64,000 nucleotides of DNA from Dyella_A sp035685805 (GCF_035685805.1 NZ_DASSAB010000013.1:1-64000), one strand, 5' to 3'; shown: positions 8,200-18,843, counted from the first letter of the stretch. Numbers and translations: made by a program. Notes: a model not told the origin generated them from the letters alone.

Positions 8200-9950
8200 G
8201 GCTGCAGGCGCTTGAGCGTGTCGCGCAGGCTCGTGTTGTCCGGGTCGAGCTTGCGCACCTGTTCGAACACGCGCGTGGCCTCGTCCCGCTGGCCGCTCTT
8301 CCACAGCACTTCGCCCAGATGCACGCCCACGTCCGCGTCGGGCCGCTGTTTCCACGCTTGCCGCAGCACGCCGGCGGCCTCTTCAAGATGGCCCAGGCGA
8401 TATTGCAGCCAGCCCCACGAATCGGCGATCGCCGGATCGGCCGGTTTCGCCTTGCGCGCCAGTTCGATCAGCCGCCTGGCCTCGGCCAGGTCTCGATTGG
8501 CATCGGCCAGCGTGTAGCCCAGGGCATTGCTGGCGTCGACGTCGGCCGGCCTGAGCTCGAGCAGGCGACGCAGGTCGCTGACGGCGCGATCGATATCGCC
8601 CGACTCGGCGTAGGCCAGGCCGCGCCCGTAGAGCAGGCCGGGATCGTCCGGCTGCACCTGCAGTGCACGGCTGAAGGCCATTTCCGCCTGCGGGTAGCGC
8701 TGCTCGGTCATGTACAGATCGGCATCCGCCTCGTATGCCTTGCGCAGCTGCTCGGGCTGGTCCAGATATGCCGTTTGCAGCTGCCCGAGCAACTCGTGCG
8801 CCTCGGCGCGCTTGCCCTGCTGGTGCAGGATGATCGCGCTGCGCAGGTCGGCATCAAAGGCGTGCGGATCCTCGTCGCCGACCTGGTCATACCAGTCCAG
8901 CGCATCGGCCTTCAGGCCCTGCATCTCCGCCAGCTGGCCAAGCAGGAAATCGCTGGACTGGCGGATCTCCGGCGGCGCGGACTGCACCTGGCGGTAGAGC
9001 CGGGCCAGCGTCGCGCGGTCCTGCGCCTGCGCAGCGAGCGCCGCGCGCAGGTTGTAGATGTCTGCGCTCTGCTTGCCCTGGCCGAGGAAGCGGGCCGCGG
9101 CGGGATAATCCCCGCCCTGCGCCAGCATCGTGGCGTAGGCCAGCCGCAGGTGGGTGTCGACCGGATTGCGGGCGATCGCCTTCTCCAGCAGCGCGCGTGC
9201 GGCGGCGCGGTCGCCCGCGCGCAAGGTCAGCTGCGCAGCCCAGGCGTACGCGGTGGCGGTGCGGAAGCGGGCGGCCGCAGCGTGGGCGATCTGCAGCGCG
9301 TACGGACGGCGGCCCAGCCGGTCGCCCAGCTCGCTCATCGCCAGCCACGCGCGCTCGTCCGCCGGCAGGCGCTCCGGCGTCGCCAGCGCCTCGAGCAGCC
9401 GGCCGGCCTGGGCGCTGTCTCGCGCGCCGACCAGCACTCGCCCGAATTGCCGCCAGGCATCGTCGCCACCGGTCGCCAGCAACTGCTCCAGTTGCTGCTT
9501 CGCCGCGGCGGCATCGCCGCGATCGAGCGCGAGTTCGGCGCGGCTCTGCGCCAATTGCGGCGGCGTCGCGCCCAGCCGCTGCCAACGGTCCAGCGCCCGT
9601 TGTGCGGCGGCATCGTCGTGCACCGCCAGCGCCAGCGCGGTGGCGCGCTCGGCCACCTCCGGGTCGGCAGACAGCGGCGCCGCCTTGTCGTAGGCGGCCG
9701 CAGCCGCCTTCAGATCCGAATGGGTAAGCGCCATTTCGCCGGCCAGCAGCTGGGCCACCACGTCGTGGTCGGCGTCCGGCGTTGCCACCACCATGCGGGC
9801 CAACGGCTGGGGCGAGGGGGCGGCCGGCGCGGCCGGCTTGACCGCTGGCGCGCCGGCACAGCCGGCGACCGCCGCGGCCAGTGCCCCGGCGGCCGCCAAA
9901 TGACGCAGTTGCTTGAACTTGGCCGACCCGCTGATCACACTATTGTTCAT
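8196..9950 (-). CDS. TPR-repeat lipoprotein
   Basis: 584-residue protein with a lipoprotein signal ending AAVAGC (Cys about 30), then an Ala/Pro-rich linker and tetratricopeptide repeats through most of its length. A clear run near the C-terminus includes DDPGLLYGRGLAYAESGDID and the following ALGYTLADANRDL and IADSWGWLQYRLGHLEEA. Such repeats mediate protein-protein contacts; this family is encoded next to lolB in many gammaproteobacteria, which suggests a periplasmic or outer-membrane envelope role. It is divergent from hemA across a 97-nt gap and overlaps lolB by 4 nt. Exact partner unknown. Confidence 0.9.
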   Translation of the reverse strand: MNNSVISGSAKFKQLRHLAAAGALAAAVAGCAGAPAVKPAAPAAPSPQPLARMVVATPDADHDVVAQLLAGEMALTHSDLKAAAAAYDKAAPLSADPEVAERATALALAVHDDAAAQRALDRWQRLGATPPQLAQSRAELALDRGDAAAAKQQLEQLLATGGDDAWRQFGRVLVGARDSAQAGRLLEALATPERLPADERAWLAMSELGDRLGRRPYALQIAHAAAARFRTATAYAWAAQLTLRAGDRAAARALLEKAIARNPVDTHLRLAYATMLAQGGDYPAAARFLGQGKQSADIYNLRAALAAQAQDRATLARLYRQVQSAPPEIRQSSDFLLGQLAEMQGLKADALDWYDQVGDEDPHAFDADLRSAIILHQQGKRAEAHELLGQLQTAYLDQPEQLRKAYEADADLYMTEQRYPQAEMAFSRALQVQPDDPGLLYGRGLAYAESGDIDRAVSDLRRLLELRPADVDASNALGYTLADANRDLAEARRLIELARKAKPADPAIADSWGWLQYRLGHLEEAAGVLRQAWKQRPDADVGVHLGEVLWKSGQRDEATRVFEQVRKLDPDNTSLRDTLKRLQP

Positions 9951-10047
9951 CTGTTCGCCTGTTTCGGCCGTATCTGTCGTCGCATCCGACGTGCACCCAG
10001 CTTAGCCTACGCTGCCGGACACCCCGCCCCGCAATGCCTGTCTCGCC

Positions 10048-11340
10048 ATGCCACTGATCGCCCTCGGGCTCAATCACCTCACCGCGCCGGTCAGCCTGCG
10101 CGAACAGGTGGCGTTCGATGCGGACGCCGCCAGCGAGGCGTTGCACGAGCTCACGCGCGAACCCGGGGTGGAGGAGGCGATGATCCTCTCCACCTGCAAC
10201 CGCACCGAGCTTTACGTGGGCGTTGCCGCGGGCGCCGAGGACGTGCCGCAGCAGTGGCTGAACCGGCATCACCGTCTGACCCCCGGCAAGCTGGACGAGT
10301 TCCTCTACCGGCACGACGAGGACGAGGCGGTGCGACACATGTTCCGCGTCGCCACCGGGCTGGATTCGATGGTGCTGGGCGAGCCGCAGATCCTGGGCCA
10401 GGTAAAGGACGCCTACCAGCAGGCGCGCGGGGCGCAGGCGCTGAAGGCACCGCTGGACCGGCTGATGCAGCACACGTTTGCCGTGGCCAAGCGGGTGCGC
10501 ACGGATACGCGCATCGGTGCGCACACCGTCTCGGTCGCGTTCACCGCGGTGCGCCTGGCCGAGCAGGTGTTCGCCGACCTCAAGCAGGCCTGCGTGCTGC
10601 TGATCGGCGCCGGCGACACCATCGAACTGGCGGCACGCCACCTGGCCGAGAAGAAGGTGCGGCGCCTGATTGTCGCCAACCGCACGCTGGAGACGGCCCA
10701 GGAGCTGGCCAGCCGCTACGGCGGCTATGCGATCGCACTGGCCGACCTGCCCAAGCATCTGGCCGAGGCGGATATCGTCATTTCGTCCACCGCCGCGCGC
10801 CAGCCGGTATTGACGCGGGCCATGGTGGAAAAAGCGGTAGCGCTGCGACGGCACAAACCGATGTTCATGGTCGACATCGCCGTGCCGCGCGACATCGAAG
10901 ACAGCGTCGGCCAGCTGCAGGACGTGTTCCTCTACGGCATCGACGACCTGCGTCAGGTGATCGATCACAATCTGCGCTCACGCGAGGCGGCCGCCCGCGA
11001 GGCCGGCGCCATCATCGACCTGCAGGTGGAGCGCTACATGGCGTGGCGTCGTGCGCTGGGCGTGCGCAACCCCGCGGTCGACATGCGCCACCATGCGGAG
11101 GTCTACCGCGACGAGGTGCTGGACAAGGCGCGCGGCATGCTGGCGCGCGGCAAGTCCGCCGACGAGGCGCTGGCGTTTCTCGCCAACACGCTCACCAACA
11201 AGCTGCTGCACCACCCCAGCGCGCGCCTGCGCGAGGCGGCGCTGAGCGGCGATCTCGACCTGCTGCACGCCGCTGGCCGGCTGTACGGGCTGGACCAGGC
11301 CGCCGACGCCAGCGACCCGCTGTCCGACGCTGATCGCTAG
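10048..11340 (+). CDS. hemA: Glutamyl-tRNA reductase
   Basis: First enzyme of C5-pathway tetrapyrrole synthesis, reducing glutamyl-tRNA to glutamate-1-semialdehyde with NADPH. The 430-residue protein has the catalytic domain with STCNRTELY (nucleophile Cys50) and the segment SMVLGEPQILGQVKDAY. The NADPH domain begins with LIGAGDTIELAARHL (a variant of the usual G-x-G-x-M/I), and a helical dimerisation domain follows. MPLIALGLNH is the canonical N-terminus. hemA-prfA is a conserved pair; here 87 nt separate them. Confidence 0.97.
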   Translation: MPLIALGLNHLTAPVSLREQVAFDADAASEALHELTREPGVEEAMILSTCNRTELYVGVAAGAEDVPQQWLNRHHRLTPGKLDEFLYRHDEDEAVRHMFRVATGLDSMVLGEPQILGQVKDAYQQARGAQALKAPLDRLMQHTFAVAKRVRTDTRIGAHTVSVAFTAVRLAEQVFADLKQACVLLIGAGDTIELAARHLAEKKVRRLIVANRTLETAQELASRYGGYAIALADLPKHLAEADIVISSTAARQPVLTRAMVEKAVALRRHKPMFMVDIAVPRDIEDSVGQLQDVFLYGIDDLRQVIDHNLRSREAAAREAGAIIDLQVERYMAWRRALGVRNPAVDMRHHAEVYRDEVLDKARGMLARGKSADEALAFLANTLTNKLLHHPSARLREAALSGDLDLLHAAGRLYGLDQAADASDPLSDADR

Positions 11341-11427
11341 CGAGGGCGGCTGGCTGCCGCTCGCCCTGCCCGACCGCGGCCCGCACTTGCGGGAGCACGC
11401 CCCTCGCCCTGCTCCGTTCCGGACACC

Positions 11428-12510
<1,083 letters not shown>

Positions 12511-12571
12511 CCGGTGACGTGCGAGCGCACGAGCGCGTAGGCTCTGGCGACCACGCCGCCGGAGTACACCG

Positions 12572-13339
12572 ATGAAACGCAAGGCTTACGAACACGAGCT
12601 CGAAGCGCTGCAGATCGAGCTGATCGGCGTGCAGCGCTGGCTGCGCACCAGCGGCAAGCGGCTGCTGGTGATCTTCGAGGGGCGCGACGCGGCCGGCAAG
12701 GGCGGCACCATCAAGGCCATCACCGACAAGCTCGACACGCGCGGCGTGCGCACCGTGGCGCTATCCAAGCCCGATGAGCGCGAGGCGTCGCAGTGGTATT
12801 TCCAGCGCTACGTGGCGCATCTGCCGGCCGCCGGCGAGCTCGTACTGTTCGACCGCAGCTGGTACAACCGCGCCGTGGTGGAGCCAGCCATGGGCTTCTG
12901 CAGCCAGGCCCAGTACGCCCGGTTCCTCGATGACTGCCCGGCATTCGAGCGCATGCTCGCCGACAGCGGCATCATGATCTTCAAGTACTGGCTGGCGGTG
13001 GACCAGGCCGAGCAGGAGGCACGCTTCGCCGAACGCGCCGCCGACCCGCTCAAGCGCTGGAAGCTGTCTCCGGTGGATCTCGCGGCGCGGGCCAAGTACG
13101 CCGAGATCGGGCACCTGCGCGACGTGATGATGGAGCGCACCCACGCCGCCCACGCTCCGTGGTTCGTGGCCGACTACAACGACCAGAAGCAGGGTCGGCT
13201 CACGCTGATGCGCCACCTGCTCGACCAGCTTCCGGACGTCAGCGTGCCGGACACTAAGGTCAAGCTGCCCAAGCTGCGCGGAAAGCCGAAGCGCGAAAAG
13301 CTGGCCGACGCCAGTTTCTGGATCGCCCTGCACGAATGA
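12572..13339 (+). CDS. ppk2: Polyphosphate kinase 2 family protein
   Basis: 255-residue one-domain PPK2 that transfers phosphate between polyphosphate and nucleoside di- or monophosphates. Walker A is VIFEGRDAAGKGGTIKAI near residue 33, the lid-side motif LSKPDEREASQWYFQRYV follows, and Walker B is LFDRSWYNRAVVEP. The segment ERAADPLKRWKLSPVD is also typical. The short length with a single domain fits class I PPK2, but nucleotide preference cannot be read from the sequence alone. It ends 3 nt from the stop of the convergent acylphosphatase gene. Confidence 0.92.
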   Translation: MKRKAYEHELEALQIELIGVQRWLRTSGKRLLVIFEGRDAAGKGGTIKAITDKLDTRGVRTVALSKPDEREASQWYFQRYVAHLPAAGELVLFDRSWYNRAVVEPAMGFCSQAQYARFLDDCPAFERMLADSGIMIFKYWLAVDQAEQEARFAERAADPLKRWKLSPVDLAARAKYAEIGHLRDVMMERTHAAHAPWFVADYNDQKQGRLTLMRHLLDQLPDVSVPDTKVKLPKLRGKPKREKLADASFWIALHE

Positions 13340-13342
13340 TCT

Positions 13343-13609
13343 TCAGCCGGTGACGAAACCCGGGTCGACCGCACCCTGGTAAGGCTCCCGCGCCACCGCG
13401 CTGACGCGCGCGGCCGGCGGCCCCTGCTGCAGCCAGCGCTCGAGCTGATCCAGCGCCGCGCCATCACCGCGGGCGATGACCTCGACCCGCCCGTCCGGCA
13501 GGTTGAGCGCGGCGCCCGACAGCCCCAGAGCCACGGCCTGTTCGCGCGTGCTGGCACGAAAGAACACGCCCTGCACGACGCCGCTGACCAGGAACCTCGC
13601 GGCAGGCAT
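13343..13609 (-). CDS. acyP: Acylphosphatase
   Basis: 88-residue enzyme that hydrolyses acyl phosphates. The substrate-binding Arg lies in VSGVVQGVFFRASTREQA and the catalytic Asn in GAALNLPDGRVEV; both are present. The start ATG overlaps the stop of the thioredoxin-like gene by 1 nt (TGATG), so the two are probably translated as a pair. Length and motifs match the family. Confidence 0.93.
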   Translation of the reverse strand: MPAARFLVSGVVQGVFFRASTREQAVALGLSGAALNLPDGRVEVIARGDGAALDQLERWLQQGPPAARVSAVAREPYQGAVDPGFVTG

Positions 13610-14085
13610 CAGCGTGCCGCGTCGATCGCCGCGGTGATGGCCGCGCCGTCCACCGGGCCCACGAAGCGCTTGGCCACCCGTCCGTCCGGCGCGATCAGGA
13701 AGGTCGTAGGCAGCCCGCGCGGCTCGTCGAAATCCATGGGCGGATTGTCCAGCGTCACCTGCGCGATCGGATAACTGACCGGATGCTTGGCCACGAATGC
13801 GCGGATGTCGGCCGGGTCGCTGTCGTCGTAGGCCAGCCCGATCGCGCTGACGTCCTTGCGCCCGTCCACGAAGGCGGAGATGTCGGGCATCTCCTTGATG
13901 CACGGCACGCACCAGGTGGCCCAGTAGTTCACCACCACCCAGTGCCCGCGCTGCGCAGCCAGGTCGTAGACCTTGCCGTCCAGCGTGGTGACGGTGAGTG
14001 CGGGCTTGTCGGGCATGGCCGCCTCGGCGCACAGCGGCGACAGCGTGGCGGCGGCGATCAGCGCAGCGAAGGCAAACAGTTTCAT
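13609..14085 (-). CDS. TlpA-family periplasmic thioredoxin-like protein
   Basis: 158 residues with a Sec signal MKLFAFAALIAAATLSPLCA and a thioredoxin fold with redox centre WATWCVPCIKEMP and cis-Pro loop RGLPTTFLI. Proteins of this type reduce periplasmic disulfides, for example in cytochrome maturation, or act as general thiol reductants; the substrate is not evident here. It overlaps the YihY-type gene by 4 nt upstream and acyP by 1 nt downstream, forming a tight three-gene operon. Confidence 0.9.
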   Translation of the reverse strand: MKLFAFAALIAAATLSPLCAEAAMPDKPALTVTTLDGKVYDLAAQRGHWVVVNYWATWCVPCIKEMPDISAFVDGRKDVSAIGLAYDDSDPADIRAFVAKHPVSYPIAQVTLDNPPMDFDEPRGLPTTFLIAPDGRVAKRFVGPVDGAAITAAIDAAR

Positions 14086-15362
14086 GGGGTCGGTTCCTCG
14101 ATGTCGCCTGCCGGCAGGGCAGACGGGGGATAGATGCGGTCCAGCCGCGTGCCCAGTGCGGTGTCGAGCGTCTCGGAAACCGCTGCCAGCAGGTCGATCA
14201 GGACCGCTGGCAGTGCGATGCCCAGCTCGCGCACTTCCTCGGCCGGGCGCATCGGCAGTCGGTATTGCGTGTTGGTGTACACCCGCAGCAGGTCGGTGCT
14301 ATCCAGGCTGCGCGCCAGCAACCAGCCGCCGCTTTCGCTGCGCTGGATCAGGTCCGCGCGCTGCAGGTCGTCAAAGTAGCAACTCACCTGGCTGGAACGC
14401 AGATACGGCTCGAGCAGCTGCACGGACGCAGGGTCGATGCAGTCGCCCTGCCGTTGCGCCTCGACGAAATGCTTGAGCACCACCAGCAGGCCCAGGAACT
14501 CCGCCCCTTCGGGCAGCGCATGCGCGGGCGGGTGGTACTCGAACGCGTTGATCGACGCAGCCACCGATGCACCGAGGATCACGATCACCCACGACAGGTA
14601 GATCCACAGCAGGAACGTGGGGATGACGGCGAGCGCGCCGTAGATCTGCTCGTAGGTCTGCGCGTTGCGCACGAACACGGTGAAGCCCCAGCGCGCGATC
14701 TCGAACAGGATCGCGCCGATCAGCGCGCCGATGGCCGCGTCGCGCAGCACCACCGGGCGGTTCGGTATCACCGCGTACATCAGCCACAGCGTGATGTAGG
14801 TGACCACGAACGGCAGCAGGCCCAGCAGCCGCTGCCCGAATCCCTGGTCGAACTGCCCGGCCGCCTGCTGCAGCAGCGGCAGCGCGGTCACGTACGAGGT
14901 GGTGGCCAGGCCGCCCACCACCAGGATCGGACCCAGCGTAAGCGCAGCCCAGTAGAGCAGCAGCCGCGAGCCCCAGCCGCGCGGATGGTGCACGCGCCAG
15001 ATCCGGTTGAGCCGGTCCTCGATGCTCACCATCATCGACAGCGCGCTGAACAGCATCACCAGGATGCTCAGGCCGGTGAGGCTGCTGGCGTTGTTGGCAA
15101 AGCTTTCCAGCGCCCGCTGCAGCTTTTCGCCCGCTGCCGGCACGAAGTTGTTGAACACGAACGACAGCAGCGTGTCGCGCGCGCCGGCGAACACCGGAAA
15201 CACCGAGAACATCGCGAACACCGCCACCATCAACGGCACCAGCGACACCAGCGTGGTGTAGGAGAGCGCGCCGGCCGTCTCGAAGCACTTGTCGTCGACG
15301 AAGCGCTGCCAGATGAAGCGGGCGAACGTCAGCGTGCGGTCGCGGTTGAACGGCTTGGCCAT
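14082..15362 (-). CDS. YihY/BrkB-family inner-membrane protein with C-terminal winged-helix-like domain
   Basis: 426 residues. The N-terminal half has the YihY/UPF0761 signature LSYTTLVSLVPLMVAVFAMF and six hydrophobic segments, including YITLWLMYAVIPN, IGALIGAILFEIARWGFTVF and FLLWIYLSWVIVILGASVAA. The C-terminal region of about 130 residues is soluble, with a probable winged-helix fold (VSCYFDDLQRADLIQRSESG). Function of the family is not established; BrkB was once misassigned as RNase BN. First gene of the operon with the TlpA-like and acyP genes. Confidence 0.88.
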   Translation of the reverse strand: MAKPFNRDRTLTFARFIWQRFVDDKCFETAGALSYTTLVSLVPLMVAVFAMFSVFPVFAGARDTLLSFVFNNFVPAAGEKLQRALESFANNASSLTGLSILVMLFSALSMMVSIEDRLNRIWRVHHPRGWGSRLLLYWAALTLGPILVVGGLATTSYVTALPLLQQAAGQFDQGFGQRLLGLLPFVVTYITLWLMYAVIPNRPVVLRDAAIGALIGAILFEIARWGFTVFVRNAQTYEQIYGALAVIPTFLLWIYLSWVIVILGASVAASINAFEYHPPAHALPEGAEFLGLLVVLKHFVEAQRQGDCIDPASVQLLEPYLRSSQVSCYFDDLQRADLIQRSESGGWLLARSLDSTDLLRVYTNTQYRLPMRPAEEVRELGIALPAVLIDLLAAVSETLDTALGTRLDRIYPPSALPAGDIEEPTP

Positions 15363-15464
15363 CGGGGTCCCTTGGCTGGGCGGACAGGGCGCGGCGCGTT
15401 GGCGCAGCGCCCGTGCCGGGGGCGAACGTTACACTAACGGATCACCACTGAACCGCCCAGGCGC

Positions 15465-16067
15465 ATGACCCCGAGCATTCTCGTCCTCTACTACAGCCGC
15501 ACCGGCCACACCGCCCAGCTGGCCCGATTGATCGCCCGCGGCGTGGAAGAGGTGCCGGGCATGGAAGCGCGCCTGCGCCAGGTGCCGCCGGTGTCGCCGG
15601 TGACCGAGGTGGCGCAGCCGCCCGAACCGGAGGACGGCGCGCCATACGCCAGCCGTCAGGACCTGATCGAATGCGCGGGCCTGGCCCTGGGCAGCCCCAC
15701 CCGCTTCGGCAACATGGCCGCCCCGCTGAAGCACTTCCTCGACGGCACCGGCGCGGAGTGGGCGAGCGGCGCCATGGTCGGCAAGCCGGCGGCGGTGTTC
15801 ACTTCCACCAGCACCATGCACGGTGGCCAGGAATCGACCCTGCTCAGCATGGCGCTGCCGTTGCTTCATCACGGCATGCTGCTGCTCGGCCTGCCCTACA
15901 CCGAGCCGGCGCTGAGCGCGACGCTCACCGGCGGCTCGCCCTACGGCGCCAGCCACGTCGCCGGCCCGGCCGGCGACCATCCGATCAGCGACCACGAGCG
16001 CGAGCTCGCCCGCGCGCTGGGCCGCCGCCTCGCCGATACGGCGCGCAAGCTGGCGGCGAGCGCATGA
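15465..16067 (+). CDS. wrbA: NAD(P)H:quinone oxidoreductase WrbA
   Basis: 200-residue flavodoxin-like enzyme that reduces quinones by two electrons using FMN. The FMN phosphate loop is YYSRTGHTAQLARLI at residues 7-21; further contacts lie in LGSPTRFGNMAAPLKHFLDG and FTSTSTMHGGQEST. 4-nt overlap with the DUF2069 gene downstream. Divergent from the YihY-type gene. Confidence 0.94.
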   Translation: MTPSILVLYYSRTGHTAQLARLIARGVEEVPGMEARLRQVPPVSPVTEVAQPPEPEDGAPYASRQDLIECAGLALGSPTRFGNMAAPLKHFLDGTGAEWASGAMVGKPAAVFTSTSTMHGGQESTLLSMALPLLHHGMLLLGLPYTEPALSATLTGGSPYGASHVAGPAGDHPISDHERELARALGRRLADTARKLAASA

Positions 16068-16417
16068 CCGACGCGACGGCCCCGCTGCGCCCGGTCTACC
16101 GCGTCGGCCTCGCCGCCTGGGCCGCATTGACCGTGCTGCAGCTGATCTGGCACGCGTGGCTGGTCCCGCCGCAGCGGATGCCGCTTGCGCTGGTGCTGGC
16201 AATCACCGTGCTGCCCTTGCTGCTGCCATTGACCGCCCTGCGCAACGTGCGTCGCGCCCTGTTGTGGGTCGGCGTACTCAGCCTGTTCTACTTCTCGCAC
16301 GGTATTGCCGAAGCCTGGAGCTCGCCCAGCGAGCGCTGGCTGGGGACAGGCGAGATTGCCCTCACCGTGCTGCTGATCGGCGCGCTCGGCGCCGGCGTCA
16401 CGCGCAGGAAGGGCTGA
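16064..16417 (+). CDS. DUF2069 membrane protein
   Basis: 117 residues with four hydrophobic segments (LAAWAALTVLQLIWHAWLV, LVLAITVLPLLLPLTAL, LLWVGVLSLFYFSHGIAEAW and EIALTVLLIGALGAG). The G-I-x-E-A-W motif after the third segment is typical of DUF2069. The ATG overlaps the wrbA stop (ATGA), a pairing seen in several proteobacteria. Function unknown. Confidence 0.85.
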   Translation: MTDATAPLRPVYRVGLAAWAALTVLQLIWHAWLVPPQRMPLALVLAITVLPLLLPLTALRNVRRALLWVGVLSLFYFSHGIAEAWSSPSERWLGTGEIALTVLLIGALGAGVTRRKG

Positions 16418-16622
16418 ACCGTCGACGCGGCGGGCCGCAGGGCAATCGCACCAGCGACCAGGTGTGCGTGCTGTGCGTTGCCGGCTCGATGTCCTGAGCG
16501 AAATCAACGTCGTGGCTGGCACGGTTCGACCAGCCCGGGTCGCTGTAAGCGCCGACACCGTGACCTCGAGAGCGGGCGGCGATGCGGGCCTATACTGCCG
16601 ATCTGACCGACAGGAGCGCACC

Positions 16623-18263
16623 GTGGCCTTCCTGCAACAAGCGCCTAGACTGGACCATCCCTACCGCGCCGACCCGTGGCTGCGCGGTTGTCTCGACCGC
16701 ACCGTACCGGCCGACCGCCGGGCTGCGCTGGATCGCGATCTCGACGCGCTGGGCGACTATGCCGTGCAGGCGTGGGAACGGGCCAGCCAGAGCACCCGGC
16801 ACAAGCCGCGGCTCACCAACTGGGACGCCTGGGGCCGCCGGGTCGACCGCATCGAACTGACCACCGCATGGCGCGAGGGACCTGCGCTCACCACCGGCCA
16901 CGGCATCCTGGCAGCCGGCCACGACGCTGCGCCCACTGCCCGGCTGGAAGCGTTTGCGCGGGTCTACCTGTATCACCTCGCCAGCGAGTTCTACACCTGC
17001 CCGCTGGCGATGACCGACGGAGCGGCCACCGCGTTGAAGGCGTCCGGCAACAATGCGCTGATGGCGCGGGCGCTGCCGCACTTCCTCAGTCGCGACCCCG
17101 CCACGTTCTGGCTCAGCGGCCAGTGGATGACCGAGACCGCCGGCGGCTCGGACGTCGGCGGCACCGAGACCACCGCGCGCCTGGGCGAGGACGGTCAATG
17201 GCGCCTGCACGGGCGCAAGTGGTTCAGCTCGGCCGTGGTCGGTGAAGCGGCGCTGGCGCTGGCCCGGCCCGAGGGGGCTGCTACGGGCACCGGGGCGCTG
17301 GCGCTGTTCTACGTCGAAACCATGGACGGGCCATCGCGCAAGCCGCAGCTGATCATCGACCGGCTCAAGGACAAGCTCGGCACCCACGAACTGCCCACCG
17401 CGGAGATCCATCTCGACGGCCTGCCGGCCTGGCCGGTGGGCGACCTGGCGCACGGCGTGCGGCACATCGCGCCGATGCTCAACGTGACGCGCACATGGAA
17501 CGCCGTATGCGCCGTGGCGAGCATGGCCCGGGCCGTGGCGCTGGCCACCGATTACGCCCGGCGACGCCAGGCGTTCGGGCAACTGCTGATCGACCAGCCG
17601 CTGCACGCGCGCACCCTGGCCGACATGCAGGCGGAGTTCGCCGGTGCGTTCGCCCTGACGTTCGAGGTGGCGCATCTGCTCGGCCGCGTCGAACAGGGCG
17701 CGGCCGCACCGCACGAGGTGGCGCTCCTGCGCCTGCTCACGCCGCTGGCGAAACTGTGGACGGGCAAGCTGGCCATCTGGCTGTGCTCCGAGGCGCTGGA
17801 GTGCTTTGGCGGCGCCGGTTACATCGAGGACACCGGGCTGCCGCAGTTGCTGCGCGACGCCCAGGTCTACGCCATCTGGGAAGGCACCACCAACGTGCTG
17901 TCGCTCGACACCCTGCGCGGCCTCGACCACGGCCTGGACGCGCTGGCCACCGCCACCAGGCAGTGGATGACTGACGCCTGCGAGCCCGAATGCGCCGCCA
18001 TGGTGACTGCGACGCTGGCCAGCGCCGCCGCCTGCGCGCAGTCGCGCGGAGCGGATCGTGCCGCGCTGGAGAGTGGTGCACGCGGACTCGCACTGACCCT
18101 GGCGCGCTGTGCCGCCGCGGCCCTGCTGGTGCGCCAGGCCCGCCACGAGCGTGCGCTCGGGCAGGTCCGCGCGGCGGCCGCGCTGCGGCGTTTCGTCCAG
18201 CACGGGCTGGACCGCCTGTGCCGCCCGGACGCCGCGGACGATGCGCTGCTGCTGCAGCGGTGA
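16623..18263 (+). CDS. AidB-like acyl-CoA dehydrogenase
   Basis: 546-residue FAD enzyme of the AidB/isovaleryl-CoA dehydrogenase branch. Features are GQWMTETAGGSDVGGTET, the segment KWFSSAVVGEAALALARPEG, RRRQAFGQLLIDQPLHAR and ECFGGAGYIEDTGLPQLL, then IWEGTTNVLSLDTLRG. The extra C-terminal helices beyond a normal 380-residue acyl-CoA dehydrogenase match AidB in length. GTG at 16623 is chosen because AGGAG lies 6 nt upstream and a -10-like TATACT at 16591 precedes it; the open frame upstream has no similarity. AidB proteins are linked to alkylation response, but a branched-chain acyl-CoA role is equally possible. Confidence 0.88.
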   Translation: MAFLQQAPRLDHPYRADPWLRGCLDRTVPADRRAALDRDLDALGDYAVQAWERASQSTRHKPRLTNWDAWGRRVDRIELTTAWREGPALTTGHGILAAGHDAAPTARLEAFARVYLYHLASEFYTCPLAMTDGAATALKASGNNALMARALPHFLSRDPATFWLSGQWMTETAGGSDVGGTETTARLGEDGQWRLHGRKWFSSAVVGEAALALARPEGAATGTGALALFYVETMDGPSRKPQLIIDRLKDKLGTHELPTAEIHLDGLPAWPVGDLAHGVRHIAPMLNVTRTWNAVCAVASMARAVALATDYARRRQAFGQLLIDQPLHARTLADMQAEFAGAFALTFEVAHLLGRVEQGAAAPHEVALLRLLTPLAKLWTGKLAIWLCSEALECFGGAGYIEDTGLPQLLRDAQVYAIWEGTTNVLSLDTLRGLDHGLDALATATRQWMTDACEPECAAMVTATLASAAACAQSRGADRAALESGARGLALTLARCAAAALLVRQARHERALGQVRAAAALRRFVQHGLDRLCRPDAADDALLLQR

Positions 18264-18354
18264 AGAGTCATCGCGCCGGGCTGGCCGGTGATAGTCTGGG
18301 GTCGGCGGCACCAGCCGGGCTAAAATGCCGCGATTCCCTCCAGCGGCCTCCACC

Positions 18355-18843
18355 ATGCAGCATCTGACCATCGTCACCACCGGCGGCACGATCGACAAGA
18401 TCTACTTCGACGACAAGTCGGACTACAAGATCGGCGCGCCACAGATCGGCGACATCCTCGGCCAGCTTGGCGTCGCGTTCCAGTACGACGTGATCCCGAT
18501 CCTGCGCAAGGACAGCCTGCATGTCACCGAGGAGGACCGCGCGCTGATCCGCTCCACCATCGAGGCCCAGCCGCATCGACACGTGCTGGTCACCCACGGC
18601 ACCGACACCATGGTGGAAACCGCCCAGGTGCTGGCGGGCGTGCCGGGCAAGGTGATCGTGCTCACCGGCGCGCTGAATCCGGCCCGCTTCCAGGGCTCCG
18701 ATGCGGTGTTCAATATCGGATGCGCCGTCGCCGCCGTGCAGACCCTGCCGGACGGCGTGTACATCACCATGAACGGGCGCGTCTGGGATCCTTCGAAGGT
18801 GCGCAAGAACCGCGACGCAAATCGGTTCGAACCCGTCGGCTGA
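18355..18843 (+). CDS. Single-domain asparaginase-like protein
   Basis: 162 residues corresponding only to the N-terminal catalytic domain of type I/II L-asparaginases. The two catalytic threonine motifs are present: IVTTGGTIDKIY (residues 5-16) and VLVTHGTDTMVETA. The C-terminal domain of about 130 residues found in full enzymes is absent, and the frame ends cleanly with its own stop, so this looks like a defined short family rather than a fresh truncation. A TAAAAT hexamer at 18321 could be the -10. Asparaginase activity is not assured. Confidence 0.82.
   Translation: MQHLTIVTTGGTIDKIYFDDKSDYKIGAPQIGDILGQLGVAFQYDVIPILRKDSLHVTEEDRALIRSTIEAQPHRHVLVTHGTDTMVETAQVLAGVPGKVIVLTGALNPARFQGSDAVFNIGCAVAAVQTLPDGVYITMNGRVWDPSKVRKNRDANRFEPVG

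Noticed and set aside
4909..8517. 1202-codon plus-strand open frame
   Set aside because: It lies antisense to prs, tRNA-Gln, ispE and lolB, is rich in His/Arg/Gln as GC-rich shadows are, and matches no protein pattern.
16464..16622. Longer start for the AidB-like gene
   Set aside because: The added residues show no similarity to the family, while AGGAG and a -10-like hexamer support GTG at 16623.
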